Notes: generated by a model not told the origin, from the sequence alone. A DNA stretch of 64,000 nt from Selenomonadales bacterium (GCA_029976065.1 JARKNV010000003.1:62001-126000), one strand, 5' to 3'; shown: positions 18,448 through 27,157, numbered from the stretch's first letter. Made by a program: numbers and translations.

Positions 18448-19779
18448 GTGCGTATCGTCGACCTCATCCTCGCCAAGCGCGACGGCCACGAATTGCCCGC
18501 CGAAGAAATAAACGCGTTCATCACCGCCTGCACCGCCGGCGAGATCCCCGACTACCAGGTGGCTGCCTTCCTCATGGCCGTGTACTTCCGCGGCATGACC
18601 GCCGCCGAAACCGCCGCCCTCACCCTCGCCATGGCCAATTCCGGGGCGACCGTCGACCTCAGCGCCATCCCCGGCGTCAAAGTCGACAAACACAGCACCG
18701 GTGGCGTCGCCGACACAACCACCCTCGTGCTGGCGCCGCTCGTCGCGGCCGCCGGCGTGCCGGTCGCCAAGATGTCCGGCCGCGGCCTCGGCTTCACCGG
18801 CGGCACCATTGACAAACTAGAAGCCATCCCTGGCTTCCGCACCGCCCTCAGCGGCGGCGAATTCCTCGCCAACCTCGGTGCCGTCGGCGTGGCCATCACC
18901 GGCCAGACGGCCGACATCGCCCCCGCCGACGGCAAACTCTACGCCCTCCGCGACGTCACCGGCACCATTGAAAGCATTCCCCTCATCGCCTCGTCCGTCA
19001 TGAGCAAAAAAATCGCCGCCGGCGCGGACAAAATCCTCCTCGACGTCAAAACCGGCAGCGGTGCCTTCATGAAAACCCCCCAAGACGCCGTCCGGCTGGC
19101 CGAAGCCATGGTCGCCATCGGCGCACGGGTCGGCCGCGAAACCATGGCCGTCATCTCCTCCATGGACGAGCCCCTCGGCCTGGCGGTCGGCAACAGCCTC
19201 GAAGTAGCCGAGGCCATCGATATCCTCGCCGGTACCGGCGGCGCCCCCGAATTGCGCGAAGTATGCCTCACCCTCGGCGCCCACATGCTGGTTCTGGCCG
19301 GCCGGGCCGCCGACTTCGCCGCCGGCTACGCCGAACTCGACGCTCTGCTCGCAAACGGGGCCGCCCTCGCCAAATTCGCCGCCCTCGTCGCCGCCCAGGG
19401 CGGCAACCCCGCTATAATCACCAACCGCTCCCTCCTGCCGCTGGCCGCCGACCGCCACACCGTCGCCTGCCCCGAGAGCGGCTTCGTGCAGGCCGTCGAC
19501 GCCGCCCGCATCGGTTACGCCGCCATGCTCCTCGGCGCCGGCCGCGAATACAAGGGCCAGCAGATCGACCTGGGGGCCGGCCTGGTGATGCACTGCCGCA
19601 TCGGCGACAAACTCGCCCAAGGGCAGCCTCTCGCCACCCTCTACACCGGCGACCCGGCCAAACTTCCCGTCGCCGCCGCCGTCCTCCGCGCCGCCGTCGC
19701 GATCGGCCCGGCGCCGGTCGCCAGGGCGCGGCTCATCCTCGGCACCATCACCGCCGCCAGCGCACACCTCGCCGAATAA
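18448..19779 (+). CDS. pdp: Pyrimidine-nucleoside phosphorylase
   Basis: Cleaves uridine, deoxyuridine and thymidine with phosphate; its product ribose 1-phosphate feeds DeoB encoded next to it. The 443-residue protein has VDKHSTGGVADTTTLVLAP and KMSGRGLGFTGGTIDKLE, both signatures of the thymidine/pyrimidine phosphorylase family. GTG 18448 (RIVDLILAKRDG) is chosen over GTG 18439: GGAG lies 8 bases upstream and the N-terminus aligns with the family. Confidence 0.95.
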   Translation: MRIVDLILAKRDGHELPAEEINAFITACTAGEIPDYQVAAFLMAVYFRGMTAAETAALTLAMANSGATVDLSAIPGVKVDKHSTGGVADTTTLVLAPLVAAAGVPVAKMSGRGLGFTGGTIDKLEAIPGFRTALSGGEFLANLGAVGVAITGQTADIAPADGKLYALRDVTGTIESIPLIASSVMSKKIAAGADKILLDVKTGSGAFMKTPQDAVRLAEAMVAIGARVGRETMAVISSMDEPLGLAVGNSLEVAEAIDILAGTGGAPELREVCLTLGAHMLVLAGRAADFAAGYAELDALLANGAALAKFAALVAAQGGNPAIITNRSLLPLAADRHTVACPESGFVQAVDAARIGYAAMLLGAGREYKGQQIDLGAGLVMHCRIGDKLAQGQPLATLYTGDPAKLPVAAAVLRAAVAIGPAPVARARLILGTITAASAHLAE

Positions 19780-19789
19780 AACGCAACCC

Positions 19790-19822
19790 ACCGGCCATCC
19801 CGTACGGGATGGCCGGTTTTTA
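19790..19822 (+). terminator. Strong terminator after pdp
   Basis: ACCGGCCATCCC (19790-19801) pairs perfectly with GGGATGGCCGGT (19806-19817) around GTAC, followed by TTTTTA. Confidence 0.9.
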
Positions 19823-19906
19823 TTGCCTTTCGATATTCCGCCGCTATCGGGTTATGCTAACAACAGCGCCGTCATTTTTTCGCCGGCAGGCATAGAAAGG
19901 ACAGCC

Positions 19907-20503
19907 ATGCTCGAAACGCTGTTGCAGGCCATCACCGGCTACGTCGCCGCGTGGGGCTACTGGGCCGTCTTCTGGGGAATGGTCCTCGCCAACGCCAATA
20001 TACCCGTCCCGAGCGAGATCGTCCTCGGCTTCGCCGGCTTTCTCGTTTTTACCGGGAAAATGGATTTCACCCTCACCGTTGCCGTAGCCACCGCCGCCGG
20101 CGTTGTCGGCTCGGTCGCCTCCTATCTCGTCGGCTACTACGGCGGGCCGGGCTTCGTCCGCACCTACGGCCGCTACGTTCTCCTGTCGGAAAACAAACTC
20201 CGCATGGCGGAGCAGTGGTTCGAGCGCTCGGGAATCGTCGTCGCCTTCTTCGGCCGGCTCATTCCCCTCGTCCGCGCCTTCGTCTCCCTCCCGGCCGGCT
20301 TTGCCAGAATGGATTTCGGCCTTTTCATGCTATACACGGTGGCCGGCTCGTTCATCTGGTCGGCGGCGCTCGTATATCTCGGCATGGTGCTCGGCGAAAA
20401 CTGGCCCAGGCTCGGCGGCTACCTCGACAAAGCGGCCATCGGAGCCGTAGCCCTCTTCGCGGCGTGGTTTATTTTCCGCCGCCTGGCGGCCCGTTCCCCG
20501 TGA
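19907..20503 (+). CDS. DedA family membrane protein
   Basis: The 198-residue protein belongs to the DedA/SNARE-associated family, implicated in lipid carrier (undecaprenyl phosphate or phosphatidylethanolamine) translocation. Visible features are several membrane helices, the amphipathic PVPSEIVLGFAGF segment and the FGRLIPLVRAFVSLPAGFARM motif with conserved arginines. ATG 19907 is preceded by GAAAGGA. The stop codon is in the loop of a perfect 9-bp hairpin. Confidence 0.9.
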   Translation: MLETLLQAITGYVAAWGYWAVFWGMVLANANIPVPSEIVLGFAGFLVFTGKMDFTLTVAVATAAGVVGSVASYLVGYYGGPGFVRTYGRYVLLSENKLRMAEQWFERSGIVVAFFGRLIPLVRAFVSLPAGFARMDFGLFMLYTVAGSFIWSAALVYLGMVLGENWPRLGGYLDKAAIGAVALFAAWFIFRRLAARSP

Positions 20504-20513
20504 GCGGGGAACG
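20492..20513 (+). other. Perfect hairpin spanning the dedA stop
   Basis: CGTTCCCCG (20492-20500) pairs with CGGGGAACG (20505-20513); the TGA stop is in the TGAG loop. No T run follows, so it may protect or attenuate rather than terminate. Confidence 0.55.
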
Positions 20514-20539
20514 ATAAACTCACTTCAAGGCGGGACGAT

Positions 20540-22162
20540 ATGCAGGCGCACAAGCGGACGGGGCAAAGCCTCCTCAAGGGCACGCTGGTCCTGACGGCGG
20601 CCGGGGTCATCGTAAAAATCATCGGCTCGCTCAACTGGGTCATCCTCTCGCGCGTCATGGGGGGAGAGGGGATGGGGCTCTACCAGATGGCCTATCCCCT
20701 TTACTTTCTGGCGCTCAGCGTTTCGTCGGCAGGTATCCCGGTAGCCATATCGATCATCACCGCCGAACGCGTGGCCGTGCGGGACTACCGGGGAGCGCGG
20801 CGCGTATTCAGGGTCTCGCTTCTCCTGCTGACCGTCACCGGCCTGATATTCAGCCTGCTGCTGTTTTTCGGCGCGTCCTGGCTCATTCAGGAGCGTTTCA
20901 TCCGCGACCCGCGCGCATATTATTCCCTCATTGCCCTCGCGCCGGCCATCTTCTTCGTCACCATCCTGTCCAGCTTCCGCGGTTTCTTGCAGGGCTGGCA
21001 GATCATGACCCCCACCGCCGTCTCGCAGATCGCCGAACAAATCGTGCGGGTCGTCAGCATGCTCATCTTCGCCACCACGCTCAGCGCCTGGGGGGTGGAA
21101 TACGCCGCCGCCGGCGCCACCTTCGGCGCCGCCCCCGGCGGCGCCGCCGGCCTGGCCGTGGTGTTCTGGTACTACTGGCGGAAGCGCAAGCGCCTCTCGC
21201 CGCCCGCGCCGCCGGTAGATACCGTCGCCGCCCAGCCGGTCGCCCAGATCGCCCGCCGCATCTTCCGCCTGTCGCTGCCCATCTCCGCCGCCAGCATCAT
21301 GCTGCCGGTCGTCGCCAACCTCGACCTCTTCATCGTTCCCCTCCGGCTCGAAGCCGCCGGCTATACCGTCACGGCCGCCACCGAACAGTTCGGCTACCTC
21401 ACCGGCATGGCCGTCCCGCTCGTCAACCTCGCCACCGTCCTTACCGGCGCCCTCGCCACCAGCCTCGTTCCCGCGGTTTCCGAAGCCCAATCCCTCGGCG
21501 CGCGTGACCTGCTCCACCGGCGCACCGCCGCCGGTTTCCGCCTCGCCACCATCGTCACCGTCCCGGCCTTCGTCGGCGTCTGGGTATTGGCCGAACCGCT
21601 CGCCGTCATGCTCTACCACGCACCCCAGGCCGCGCCGGCGGTCGGCAACCTCTCTTGGGCGATCGTCCTCCTGGGGTTCCACCAGGTATCCACCGGCGTG
21701 CTCCAAGGGATGGGCCGCACCTACATTCCCGTCATCAACATGACAATCTCCGCCGCCGCCAAAGTCGCCCTCAACTGGACCCTCACCGCCGTCCCCGCCC
21801 TGGGAATCATCGGCGCCGCCTGGGCCACCGTCGCCGACATCGGCATCGCCGCCCTGCTCAACATGTATTTTGTCAGACGCCACACCGGCTTCAGCCTCGA
21901 CTACCGGTCGCTGTTCAAAAGCACGGGCGCGGCGTCGGTAATGGGCTTCGCGGTATCCGCCGTCCACCGCCACCTCGCCGCCACGGCCAACAGCAACGCC
22001 CTCGCGACCGCGGCCGCAATCGTCGCGGGCATCGGCGTCTACGGCCTATGCATGCTCCTCATAGGCGGCCTAAAAACGGCTGACATAAAAATGGTGCCGG
22101 TCATTGGCGGCTACCTCGCAAAAATACTCGTCATCCTGCGCCTGCTGCGGGCCGGCGCCTGA
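20540..22162 (+). CDS. spoVB: SpoVB-like MVF-family flippase
   Basis: The 540-residue multi-helix protein (about 14 membrane segments) belongs to the MOP/MATE-like exporters that include SpoVB and MurJ, used to flip lipid-linked precursors for cortex peptidoglycan. LLKGTLVLTAAGVIVKIIGS at the N-terminus and GGEGMGLYQMAYPLY are typical of SpoVB. Its place before dacF-spoIIA supports a sporulation role. A general polysaccharide flippase cannot be excluded. Confidence 0.85.
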   Translation: MQAHKRTGQSLLKGTLVLTAAGVIVKIIGSLNWVILSRVMGGEGMGLYQMAYPLYFLALSVSSAGIPVAISIITAERVAVRDYRGARRVFRVSLLLLTVTGLIFSLLLFFGASWLIQERFIRDPRAYYSLIALAPAIFFVTILSSFRGFLQGWQIMTPTAVSQIAEQIVRVVSMLIFATTLSAWGVEYAAAGATFGAAPGGAAGLAVVFWYYWRKRKRLSPPAPPVDTVAAQPVAQIARRIFRLSLPISAASIMLPVVANLDLFIVPLRLEAAGYTVTAATEQFGYLTGMAVPLVNLATVLTGALATSLVPAVSEAQSLGARDLLHRRTAAGFRLATIVTVPAFVGVWVLAEPLAVMLYHAPQAAPAVGNLSWAIVLLGFHQVSTGVLQGMGRTYIPVINMTISAAAKVALNWTLTAVPALGIIGAAWATVADIGIAALLNMYFVRRHTGFSLDYRSLFKSTGAASVMGFAVSAVHRHLAATANSNALATAAAIVAGIGVYGLCMLLIGGLKTADIKMVPVIGGYLAKILVILRLLRAGA

Positions 22163-22188
22163 TTGCCGCCGATGCTTGCAATTACCAA

Positions 22189-22218
22189 GTGTAAGCGCCT
22201 TTTCTCCTGGACACGCTA
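22189..22218 (+). promoter_or_regulatory. Possible SigF/SigG promoter of dacF
   Basis: GTGTA (22189-22193), 15-base spacer, GGACACGCTA (22209-22218). This fits GywTA-N15-GgnrAnAnTw with three deviations and the exact spacing; dacF is a SigF/SigG target in Bacillus. Confidence 0.4.
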
Positions 22219-22248
22219 GAAACAAAAGGTGAAAAGGGGTGTTTTACG

Positions 22249-23427
22249 ATGAGGCGACAGCGCCCGGTGGCCCTACTGCTCCTCACGCTGTTCACCATCG
22301 CCGCGCTTCTCGGACCCGGCCTGGCGGCAGCCGCCCCGGCACCCAAAGCTCCGGCCCGCGCTCCGCTGGAAACGACCGCGGTCTCGGCCGTCCTCATGGA
22401 CGGCAACGGCAACATTCTCTATGAAAAGGACCCGCACAAACAACTGCCGCCGGCCAGCGTCACCAAAGTTATGACCTTATTGTTAGGTATCGAAGCCGTA
22501 GAAGAAGGCCGCCTCAAACTGAGCGATCCCGTCTACACGAGCGAAAACGCCTGGCGCCAGGGCGGGTCGCAGATCTGGCTCGAACCCGGCGAAGCCATGA
22601 CCGCCCAAGAAATTCTCACCGCCGTGGCCGTGGTCAGCGCCAACGACGCGGCCGTCGCCCTGATGGAACACATCTACGGCAGCGAAGCGGCGGCTGTCGA
22701 CGCCATGAACAAGCGGGCCGAACAGCTCGGTCTCCAGAACACCCGTTTCGTCAACGTCAACGGGCTGCCGGCGGTCGGTCACTACATGAGCGCCCACGAC
22801 ACCGCGGTCATCGCCGCCGAAGCCGTCAAGCACCCTCTCTACATGGAACTGTGCGGCATAAAGGAACACTGGCTGCGCGACGGCAAGAACTGGCTGGTCA
22901 ACACCAACAAGCTGCTGTGGTGGTATAAAGGCGGCGACGGGCTCAAGACCGGCTGGACCGAAGAAGCGAAATACTGCTTCGTCGGCACCGCCAAACGCGA
23001 CAACCTTCGCCTGATCGCCGTCGTCTTCGCCACCCCCGAGCCCCGTTCCCACCTGCGCGAAAGCATGAAACTCATGGACTGGGGGTTCGCAAACTATGCC
23101 GCCATCCCCGTCGTCGACAAGGGAGCGGTAGTCGAACGCCTCCGGGTCACGAAAGGAACGGCCCGCGAAGTGGATCTCGTCGCCGGCGACGACCTTACCC
23201 TTACCATGACCAAAGGCCAGCAGAAAAACATTCAGAAAAAAGTCCTCACCGACGGCTTCCTCAAAGCGCCGGTGGCGGCCGGGCAGAAGTGCGGCGAACT
23301 GATTGTCCTCAAAGACGGCCAGGAGATAGGCAAAGTCGACCTCCTCGCCGAAAAGGGCGTCGAGCGGGCTGGATTTTTCCGGATTATCCACGACATGCTC
23401 GGCAACCTGTTCAGCCTGGCGAAATAA
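22249..23427 (+). CDS. dacF: D-alanyl-D-alanine carboxypeptidase DacF
   Basis: Penicillin-binding DD-carboxypeptidase that trims pentapeptides of (cortex) peptidoglycan. The 392-residue protein has a signal peptide (about 1-30, ending near AAAAP), the SxxK motif in PPASVTKVM, SxN in VSANDAA and KTG in GLKTGWTEE, then a PBP5-like C-terminal beta domain. The position immediately before spoIIAA identifies DacF. A second carboxypeptidase is encoded at 39645. Confidence 0.94.
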   Translation: MRRQRPVALLLLTLFTIAALLGPGLAAAAPAPKAPARAPLETTAVSAVLMDGNGNILYEKDPHKQLPPASVTKVMTLLLGIEAVEEGRLKLSDPVYTSENAWRQGGSQIWLEPGEAMTAQEILTAVAVVSANDAAVALMEHIYGSEAAAVDAMNKRAEQLGLQNTRFVNVNGLPAVGHYMSAHDTAVIAAEAVKHPLYMELCGIKEHWLRDGKNWLVNTNKLLWWYKGGDGLKTGWTEEAKYCFVGTAKRDNLRLIAVVFATPEPRSHLRESMKLMDWGFANYAAIPVVDKGAVVERLRVTKGTAREVDLVAGDDLTLTMTKGQQKNIQKKVLTDGFLKAPVAAGQKCGELIVLKDGQEIGKVDLLAEKGVERAGFFRIIHDMLGNLFSLAK

Positions 23428-23438
23428 AACGATAAATG

Positions 23439-23465
23439 GCGGGCTCCGGCCCGCATCTTTTTTTT
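23439..23465 (+). terminator. Terminator between dacF and spoIIAA
   Basis: GCGGGC (23439-23444) pairs with GCCCGC (23449-23454), followed by a T-rich run. It separates dacF from the SigH-driven spoIIA transcript. Confidence 0.8.
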
Positions 23466-23477
23466 GCCCTTTTTCCA

Positions 23478-23506
23478 GCAGGAAAAATTTTCCTTATGGC
23501 GAATCA
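23478..23506 (+). promoter_or_regulatory. SigH-type promoter of the spoIIA operon
   Basis: GCAGGAAAA (23478-23486), 11-base spacer, then GGCGAATCA (23498-23506). Both hexamers fit the SigH consensus and the spacer equals that of the spo0A promoter. spoIIA is SigH-dependent in Bacillus. Confidence 0.65.
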
Positions 23507-23540
23507 GTAGAATAAATGCGTGCTTGCGGGAGGTAGGAAA

Positions 23541-23876
23541 TTGAATATCAGCACTCAAATCAAACAAGGCGTTCTTGTCGTCAGGGTCGAAGGAGAACTT
23601 GACATGCACGTTGCCGACGAATTCCGGCAGAAGGTCGATGAAGCCTTGGAAACGGGCGGTGTCCGCCACGTCATCCTCAGTCTCAAAGGCGTGACCTTCG
23701 TTGACAGCTCGGGCCTGGGAGTCATTCTCGGCCGCTATAAAAAGATCAGCGCCAACGGCGGCCGGCTGCTGGCGGCCGGCGTAAAGCCCCAGGTTACCCG
23801 GGTGTTCGAACTGTCCGGGCTGCTGAAGATAATCAGGACCTACGGCTCCGAAGCCGAAGCCCTGAATAGTCTGTGA
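23541..23876 (+). CDS. spoIIAA: Anti-anti-sigma factor SpoIIAA
   Basis: STAS-domain protein that releases SigF from SpoIIAB in the forespore when dephosphorylated. The 111 residues include VTFVDSSGLGVILG with the phosphorylatable serine. TTG 23541 follows GGGAGG with 7-base spacing; the earlier in-frame ATG has no ribosome site. First gene of the spoIIAA-spoIIAB-sigF operon. Confidence 0.95.
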   Translation: MNISTQIKQGVLVVRVEGELDMHVADEFRQKVDEALETGGVRHVILSLKGVTFVDSSGLGVILGRYKKISANGGRLLAAGVKPQVTRVFELSGLLKIIRTYGSEAEALNSL

Positions 23877-23887
23877 GGAGGACAACC

Positions 23888-24319
23888 ATGGCGAGCAAAA
23901 ACCAGATCAAGATGATCTTCCCCAGCTGCAGCGAAAATGTCGGCATAGCCCGGGTGACCGCCGCCGCCTTTGCCGCTCAGTTGGAGCTTACCCTGAGCGA
24001 CATCGAGGAAATCAAAGTCGCCGTATCGGAAGCGATATCCAACGCCGTCATCCATGGTTACGGGGACAAGCCGGGGGAGATCGAATTCACCCTCTCCCTC
24101 GACGAGGACCGGCTGGAATTCGTCATCACCGACTTCGGCAAAGGCATCGCCGACATCGAGCAGGCCAGGCAGCCGTCCTTTTCCACCGATCCGGAGCGGA
24201 TGGGCCTGGGCTTCGTCTTCATGGAATCGTTCATGGACGAACTGATCGTCGAATCCGCCGTCGGCAAAGGCACAACCGTCAGGCTGATAAAAAGAGTCGC
24301 CGCCGCGCCGGCCCATTAG
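23888..24319 (+). CDS. spoIIAB: Anti-sigma F factor / kinase SpoIIAB
   Basis: GHKL-fold serine kinase that binds SigF and phosphorylates SpoIIAA. The 143 residues contain the N box SEAISNAVIHGYG, the G1 box DFGKGI and the G2 region RMGLGFVFMESFMDEL. ATG 23888 lies behind GAGGAGG. It ends 9 bases before sigF. Confidence 0.95.
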   Translation: MASKNQIKMIFPSCSENVGIARVTAAAFAAQLELTLSDIEEIKVAVSEAISNAVIHGYGDKPGEIEFTLSLDEDRLEFVITDFGKGIADIEQARQPSFSTDPERMGLGFVFMESFMDELIVESAVGKGTTVRLIKRVAAAPAH

Positions 24320-24328
24320 GCGGCGCTT

Positions 24329-25060
24329 ATGCTTGGCGACGAGGATATCGGCGGTCTGCTCGAAAAAGCCCGGGCGGGCGATCAGAACGCCAAAGAACTG
24401 CTCATCGAAAAGAATCTCAACCTTGTGCGCAGCATCGTGCATCGCTTCACCGGCCGCGGGTACGAATGGGACGACCTTTTCCAGATCGGCTGCATCGGGC
24501 TCATCAAAGCGATCGAGCGCTTTGACGCAAGCTTCGGCGTCAAATTCTCCACCTATGCCGTGCCGATGGTCATCGGCGAGATTCGCCGCTTCATCCGCGA
24601 CGACAGCCCGGTGAAAGTCAGCCGCCCCCTCAAAGAACTGGCCTACAAAGTCCATAAATTCCAGGAGCGACTGCAAGGCAGCCTCGGGCGCGAGCCCACG
24701 ATCGGCGAAGTCGCCGCGGAAATGGCCCTGTCTCCCCAGGACGTCGCCCTCGCCCTCGAAGCCGTCCAGCCGCTGGCCTCGCTGTTTGACCAGACCTTTT
24801 TCGAGGACGGCGACCCGATCAGCCGCATGGATCAGATCGGCTGCGACCCCGGCCACGACGTCGCCGCCATCGACAACCTCGCCCTCAGGGAAATACTCTC
24901 GCGCCTGCCGGCCCGCGAGCGGCTGGTCATCCGGCTCAGGTTCTTCGAAGACAAAACCCAGTCGGAAATAGCCCGCCAGATCGGCCTGTCCCAGGTGCAG
25001 GTTTCGCGAATAGAAAAACAGGCGCTGCGGCTGATAAAGGAATACATGCAGTCTTCATGA
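24329..25060 (+). CDS. sigF: Forespore RNA polymerase sigma factor SigF
   Basis: The first forespore-specific sigma factor. The 243 residues show region 2 (DLFQIGCIGLIKAIERFD, FSTYAVPMVIGEIRRFIRDD), region 3 and region 4 with RLRFFEDKTQSEIARQIG and SQVQVSRIEKQALR. The gene order spoIIAA-spoIIAB-sigF distinguishes it from SigG. Its target promoters should include those proposed before dacF and spoVAC. Confidence 0.96.
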   Translation: MLGDEDIGGLLEKARAGDQNAKELLIEKNLNLVRSIVHRFTGRGYEWDDLFQIGCIGLIKAIERFDASFGVKFSTYAVPMVIGEIRRFIRDDSPVKVSRPLKELAYKVHKFQERLQGSLGREPTIGEVAAEMALSPQDVALALEAVQPLASLFDQTFFEDGDPISRMDQIGCDPGHDVAAIDNLALREILSRLPARERLVIRLRFFEDKTQSEIARQIGLSQVQVSRIEKQALRLIKEYMQSS

Positions 25061-25084
25061 CCTTTAGGGTCTTATTTTTTTTTG
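25059..25084 (+). terminator. Short terminator after sigF
   Basis: A GACC/GGTC stem (25059-25071) precedes a long T run (25073-25083). The sigF stop codon lies in the left arm. Confidence 0.5.
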
Positions 25085-25119
25085 CCGGCGGCGGCATACT
25101 AAGCGTGAGGTGAAGGAGC

Positions 25120-25380
25120 ATGGTCAACGCCAAACGATGGTGGGTCGCCCTTACGGTGGTTGCGTTGCTGCTGGCCGGCACCGCGGCCGCCTGGATGTAT
25201 TTCGTCGACCATTCGCCCAAGAACCCCATCCGCGCCCGCCAGGTCATGGCCGTCGGCCGCGGCGTAGCCTCCGTCCTCCCCGCAGCCGCAGCGAATAATA
25301 ATCGCCAAGGCATAAAAACACCCGCCGCTGTGCAGACTATGGAACGAAGCGCACAATCAAATTACAAGGGGGCAGAATAA
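25120..25380 (+). CDS. Small membrane-anchored protein, 86 aa, unknown
   Basis: ATG 25120 follows GAAGGAGC. The product has one N-terminal hydrophobic helix (about 7-29), then a soluble, basic, low-complexity tail rich in Ala/Asn/Gln. It overlaps the dodecin start by one base and may share its transcript. A CATACTA hexamer at 25095-25101 resembles a SigG -10, but no -35 is convincing. No family recognised; the context between sigF and spoVA suggests a forespore role. Confidence 0.6.
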   Translation: MVNAKRWWVALTVVALLLAGTAAAWMYFVDHSPKNPIRARQVMAVGRGVASVLPAAAANNNRQGIKTPAAVQTMERSAQSNYKGAE

Positions 25381-25580
25381 TGGGTGTCGTAAAAGTCATC
25401 GAACTCGTCGGTACCTCCCGTCAGAACTGGACGGAAGCCGTCGACAACGCCGTCGTCGAGGCGTCCAAAACCATCGACGACATACTGGGCGTCGAAGTAA
25501 CGAACTTCACGGCCAACATCGACAACGGCCGGATCGCCGAATACAAGGCCGACGTCAAAATCGCCTTCCACGTCCACTAA
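25380..25580 (+). CDS. Dodecin family flavin-binding protein
   Basis: A 66-residue dodecin, which forms a dodecamer that stores riboflavin/FMN. VVKVIELVGTSRQNWTEAV and the ending DVKIAFHV are family hallmarks; the flavin-stacking tryptophan is in QNW. It starts on the stop of the preceding small gene and is followed by a terminator. Confidence 0.92.
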   Translation: MGVVKVIELVGTSRQNWTEAVDNAVVEASKTIDDILGVEVTNFTANIDNGRIAEYKADVKIAFHVH

Positions 25581-25590
25581 CGCAAACATG

Positions 25591-25619
25591 AAGGGTGCCG
25601 CAAGGCACCCTTTCGTTTT
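25591..25619 (+). terminator. Terminator after dodecin gene
   Basis: AAGGGTGCC (25591-25599), GCAA tetraloop, GGCACCCTT (25604-25612), followed by TCGTTTT. Confidence 0.85.
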
Positions 25620-25627
25620 GCGGGTAC

Positions 25628-25657
25628 GCATTAATTAATCCTCAGCCGGCAAGAATA
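25628..25657 (+). promoter_or_regulatory. SigF/SigG-type promoter of the spoVA operon
   Basis: GCATT (25628-25632), 15-base spacer, GGCAAGAATA (25648-25657). The -10 fits GgnrAnAnTw completely and the -35 fits GywTA at 4 of 5. The spoVA operon is SigG-dependent in Bacillus. Confidence 0.55.
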
Positions 25658-25675
25658 TAGGCGGAGGTGAGCGAC

Positions 25676-26140
25676 GTGCCCGCAAGCGACGGCAGGCAGG
25701 GACAGCAGGAATTCCAAAAGTGGTACCAGGCCCAATTCAATCAGGTCAAACCCAAGCCGCCCATTCTGAAAAACGCCCTCTGGGCCTTCGTGGTAGGCGG
25801 CCTTATTTGTACCTTCGGCCAAGTCGTCCAGAATTATTTCACCGGGTTGGGCCTCTCCCCGAAAGAAGCCGCCGGTCCCACCTCAACAGTGCTCGTCTTC
25901 CTGGCGGCCCTCTTCACCGGACTCGGCGTCTACGACGAACTCGGCCGCCGGGCCGGGGCCGGCTCGATCGTGCCCATCACCGGCTTCGCCAACTCCATCG
26001 TCGCCCCGGCCATGGAGTACAAACGTGAAGGCTACGTATTCGGCATCGGCGCCAAAATGTTCGTCATCGCCGGGCCGGTCATCGTCTACGGCCTGGTCAC
26101 TGCCGTAATCATCGGCCTGATACACTGGGCCATCCGTTAG
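25676..26140 (+). CDS. spoVAC: Stage V sporulation protein AC
   Basis: SpoVAC is a membrane subunit of the channel that moves dipicolinic acid across the spore inner membrane and has mechanosensitive properties. The 154 residues contain several helices and the SpoVA signature ITGFANSIVAPAMEYKREG. GTG 25676 is chosen because GGAGG at 25663-25667 lies 8 bases before it; the GTG at 25667 overlaps that site. First gene of the spoVA operon. Confidence 0.94.
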   Translation: MPASDGRQGQQEFQKWYQAQFNQVKPKPPILKNALWAFVVGGLICTFGQVVQNYFTGLGLSPKEAAGPTSTVLVFLAALFTGLGVYDELGRRAGAGSIVPITGFANSIVAPAMEYKREGYVFGIGAKMFVIAGPVIVYGLVTAVIIGLIHWAIR

Positions 26141-26152
26141 GGAGGACGACAA

Positions 26153-27157
26153 TTGAACAAAAAACGCGGCAAACAGACAATCGTCTACGCCACACCTCCC
26201 ATCCTGGCTGCGTCGGCCGCCATCGCCGGGCCGATGGAAGGGGAGGGGCTGCTGGGCGGACAGTTCGACCGGGTGCTCGAAGACAACCTGGCCGGTCAGG
26301 ATAGCTGGGAAAAAAGCGAATCGATGATGCTCGAATGGACGGTAAGGACGGCGGCAAGCAGGGCAGGGGGGACGCTGCAAGACATCGACTGCGTCCTGGC
26401 GGGCGACCTGCTCAACCAACTAATGTCCGCCCACTTCGCGGCCCGCGGCCTCGGACGACCCTTCCTTGGGCTCTACGGCGCCTGCTCGACAATGGCCGAG
26501 AGCCTGCTGCTCGGCGCCGTGCTCATCGACGGCGGCTATGCCGCCAAAGTGGCGGCCGCCGTATCCAGCCATCACGACGCCGCCGAGCGGCTGTACCGCT
26601 TTCCCACCGAACAAGGCGTGCAGCGGCCGCCGATAGCGCAGTGGACGGTTACAGGCGCCGGGGCGGTCATCCTCGCCGGTGAAGGCAACGGCCCGAAAAT
26701 AACCGCCGCCACAATCGGCAAAATAATCGACGCCGGCCTCAAAGACCCGAACGCCATGGGACCGGCCATGACGCCCGCCGCCGCCGACACCCTCTGGCAG
26801 CACCTCGACGACACCGGCCGGACGCCCGATTACTACGACATCATCCTCACCGGCGACCTCGGCCAAGTCGGCAAAACACTGCTCCTGCAACTGATGCAGG
26901 AAAAAGGCGTCGACATCGCCGCCAACTATGAAGACTGCGGGCTGATGATCTACCGCGAGGACCAGGACCCCCACGCCGGCGCCAGCGGCTGCGCCAGCTC
27001 GGCGCTCGTCCTGTGCGCCCACGCCTTTCCGCTGCTCGTCACCGGGAGGCTCAAGCGCCTCCTCCTCATCGGCACCGGCAGCCTCCACAGCCCCACCTCA
27101 TACCAGCAGAAGGAATCCATTCCCGCCATCGCCCATGCCGTGGCCATCGAAACGTAG
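26153..27157 (+). CDS. spoVAD: Stage V sporulation protein AD
   Basis: SpoVAD is a thiolase-fold protein that binds dipicolinic acid on the forespore membrane. The 334 residues include FLGLYGACSTMAESLLLGA (thiolase-like nucleophile region), AAAVSSHHDAAERLYRFP and the C-terminal SASGCASSA-like GASGCASSALVL. TTG 26153 lies behind GGGAGGACG. Position between spoVAC and spoVAE is universal. Confidence 0.95.
   Translation: MNKKRGKQTIVYATPPILAASAAIAGPMEGEGLLGGQFDRVLEDNLAGQDSWEKSESMMLEWTVRTAASRAGGTLQDIDCVLAGDLLNQLMSAHFAARGLGRPFLGLYGACSTMAESLLLGAVLIDGGYAAKVAAAVSSHHDAAERLYRFPTEQGVQRPPIAQWTVTGAGAVILAGEGNGPKITAATIGKIIDAGLKDPNAMGPAMTPAAADTLWQHLDDTGRTPDYYDIILTGDLGQVGKTLLLQLMQEKGVDIAANYEDCGLMIYREDQDPHAGASGCASSALVLCAHAFPLLVTGRLKRLLLIGTGSLHSPTSYQQKESIPAIAHAVAIET

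Noticed and set aside
20525..21973. 482-codon minus-strand frame over spoVB
   Set aside because: Gly/Asp/Arg-rich antisense translation typical of shadows; spoVB is clearly the gene.
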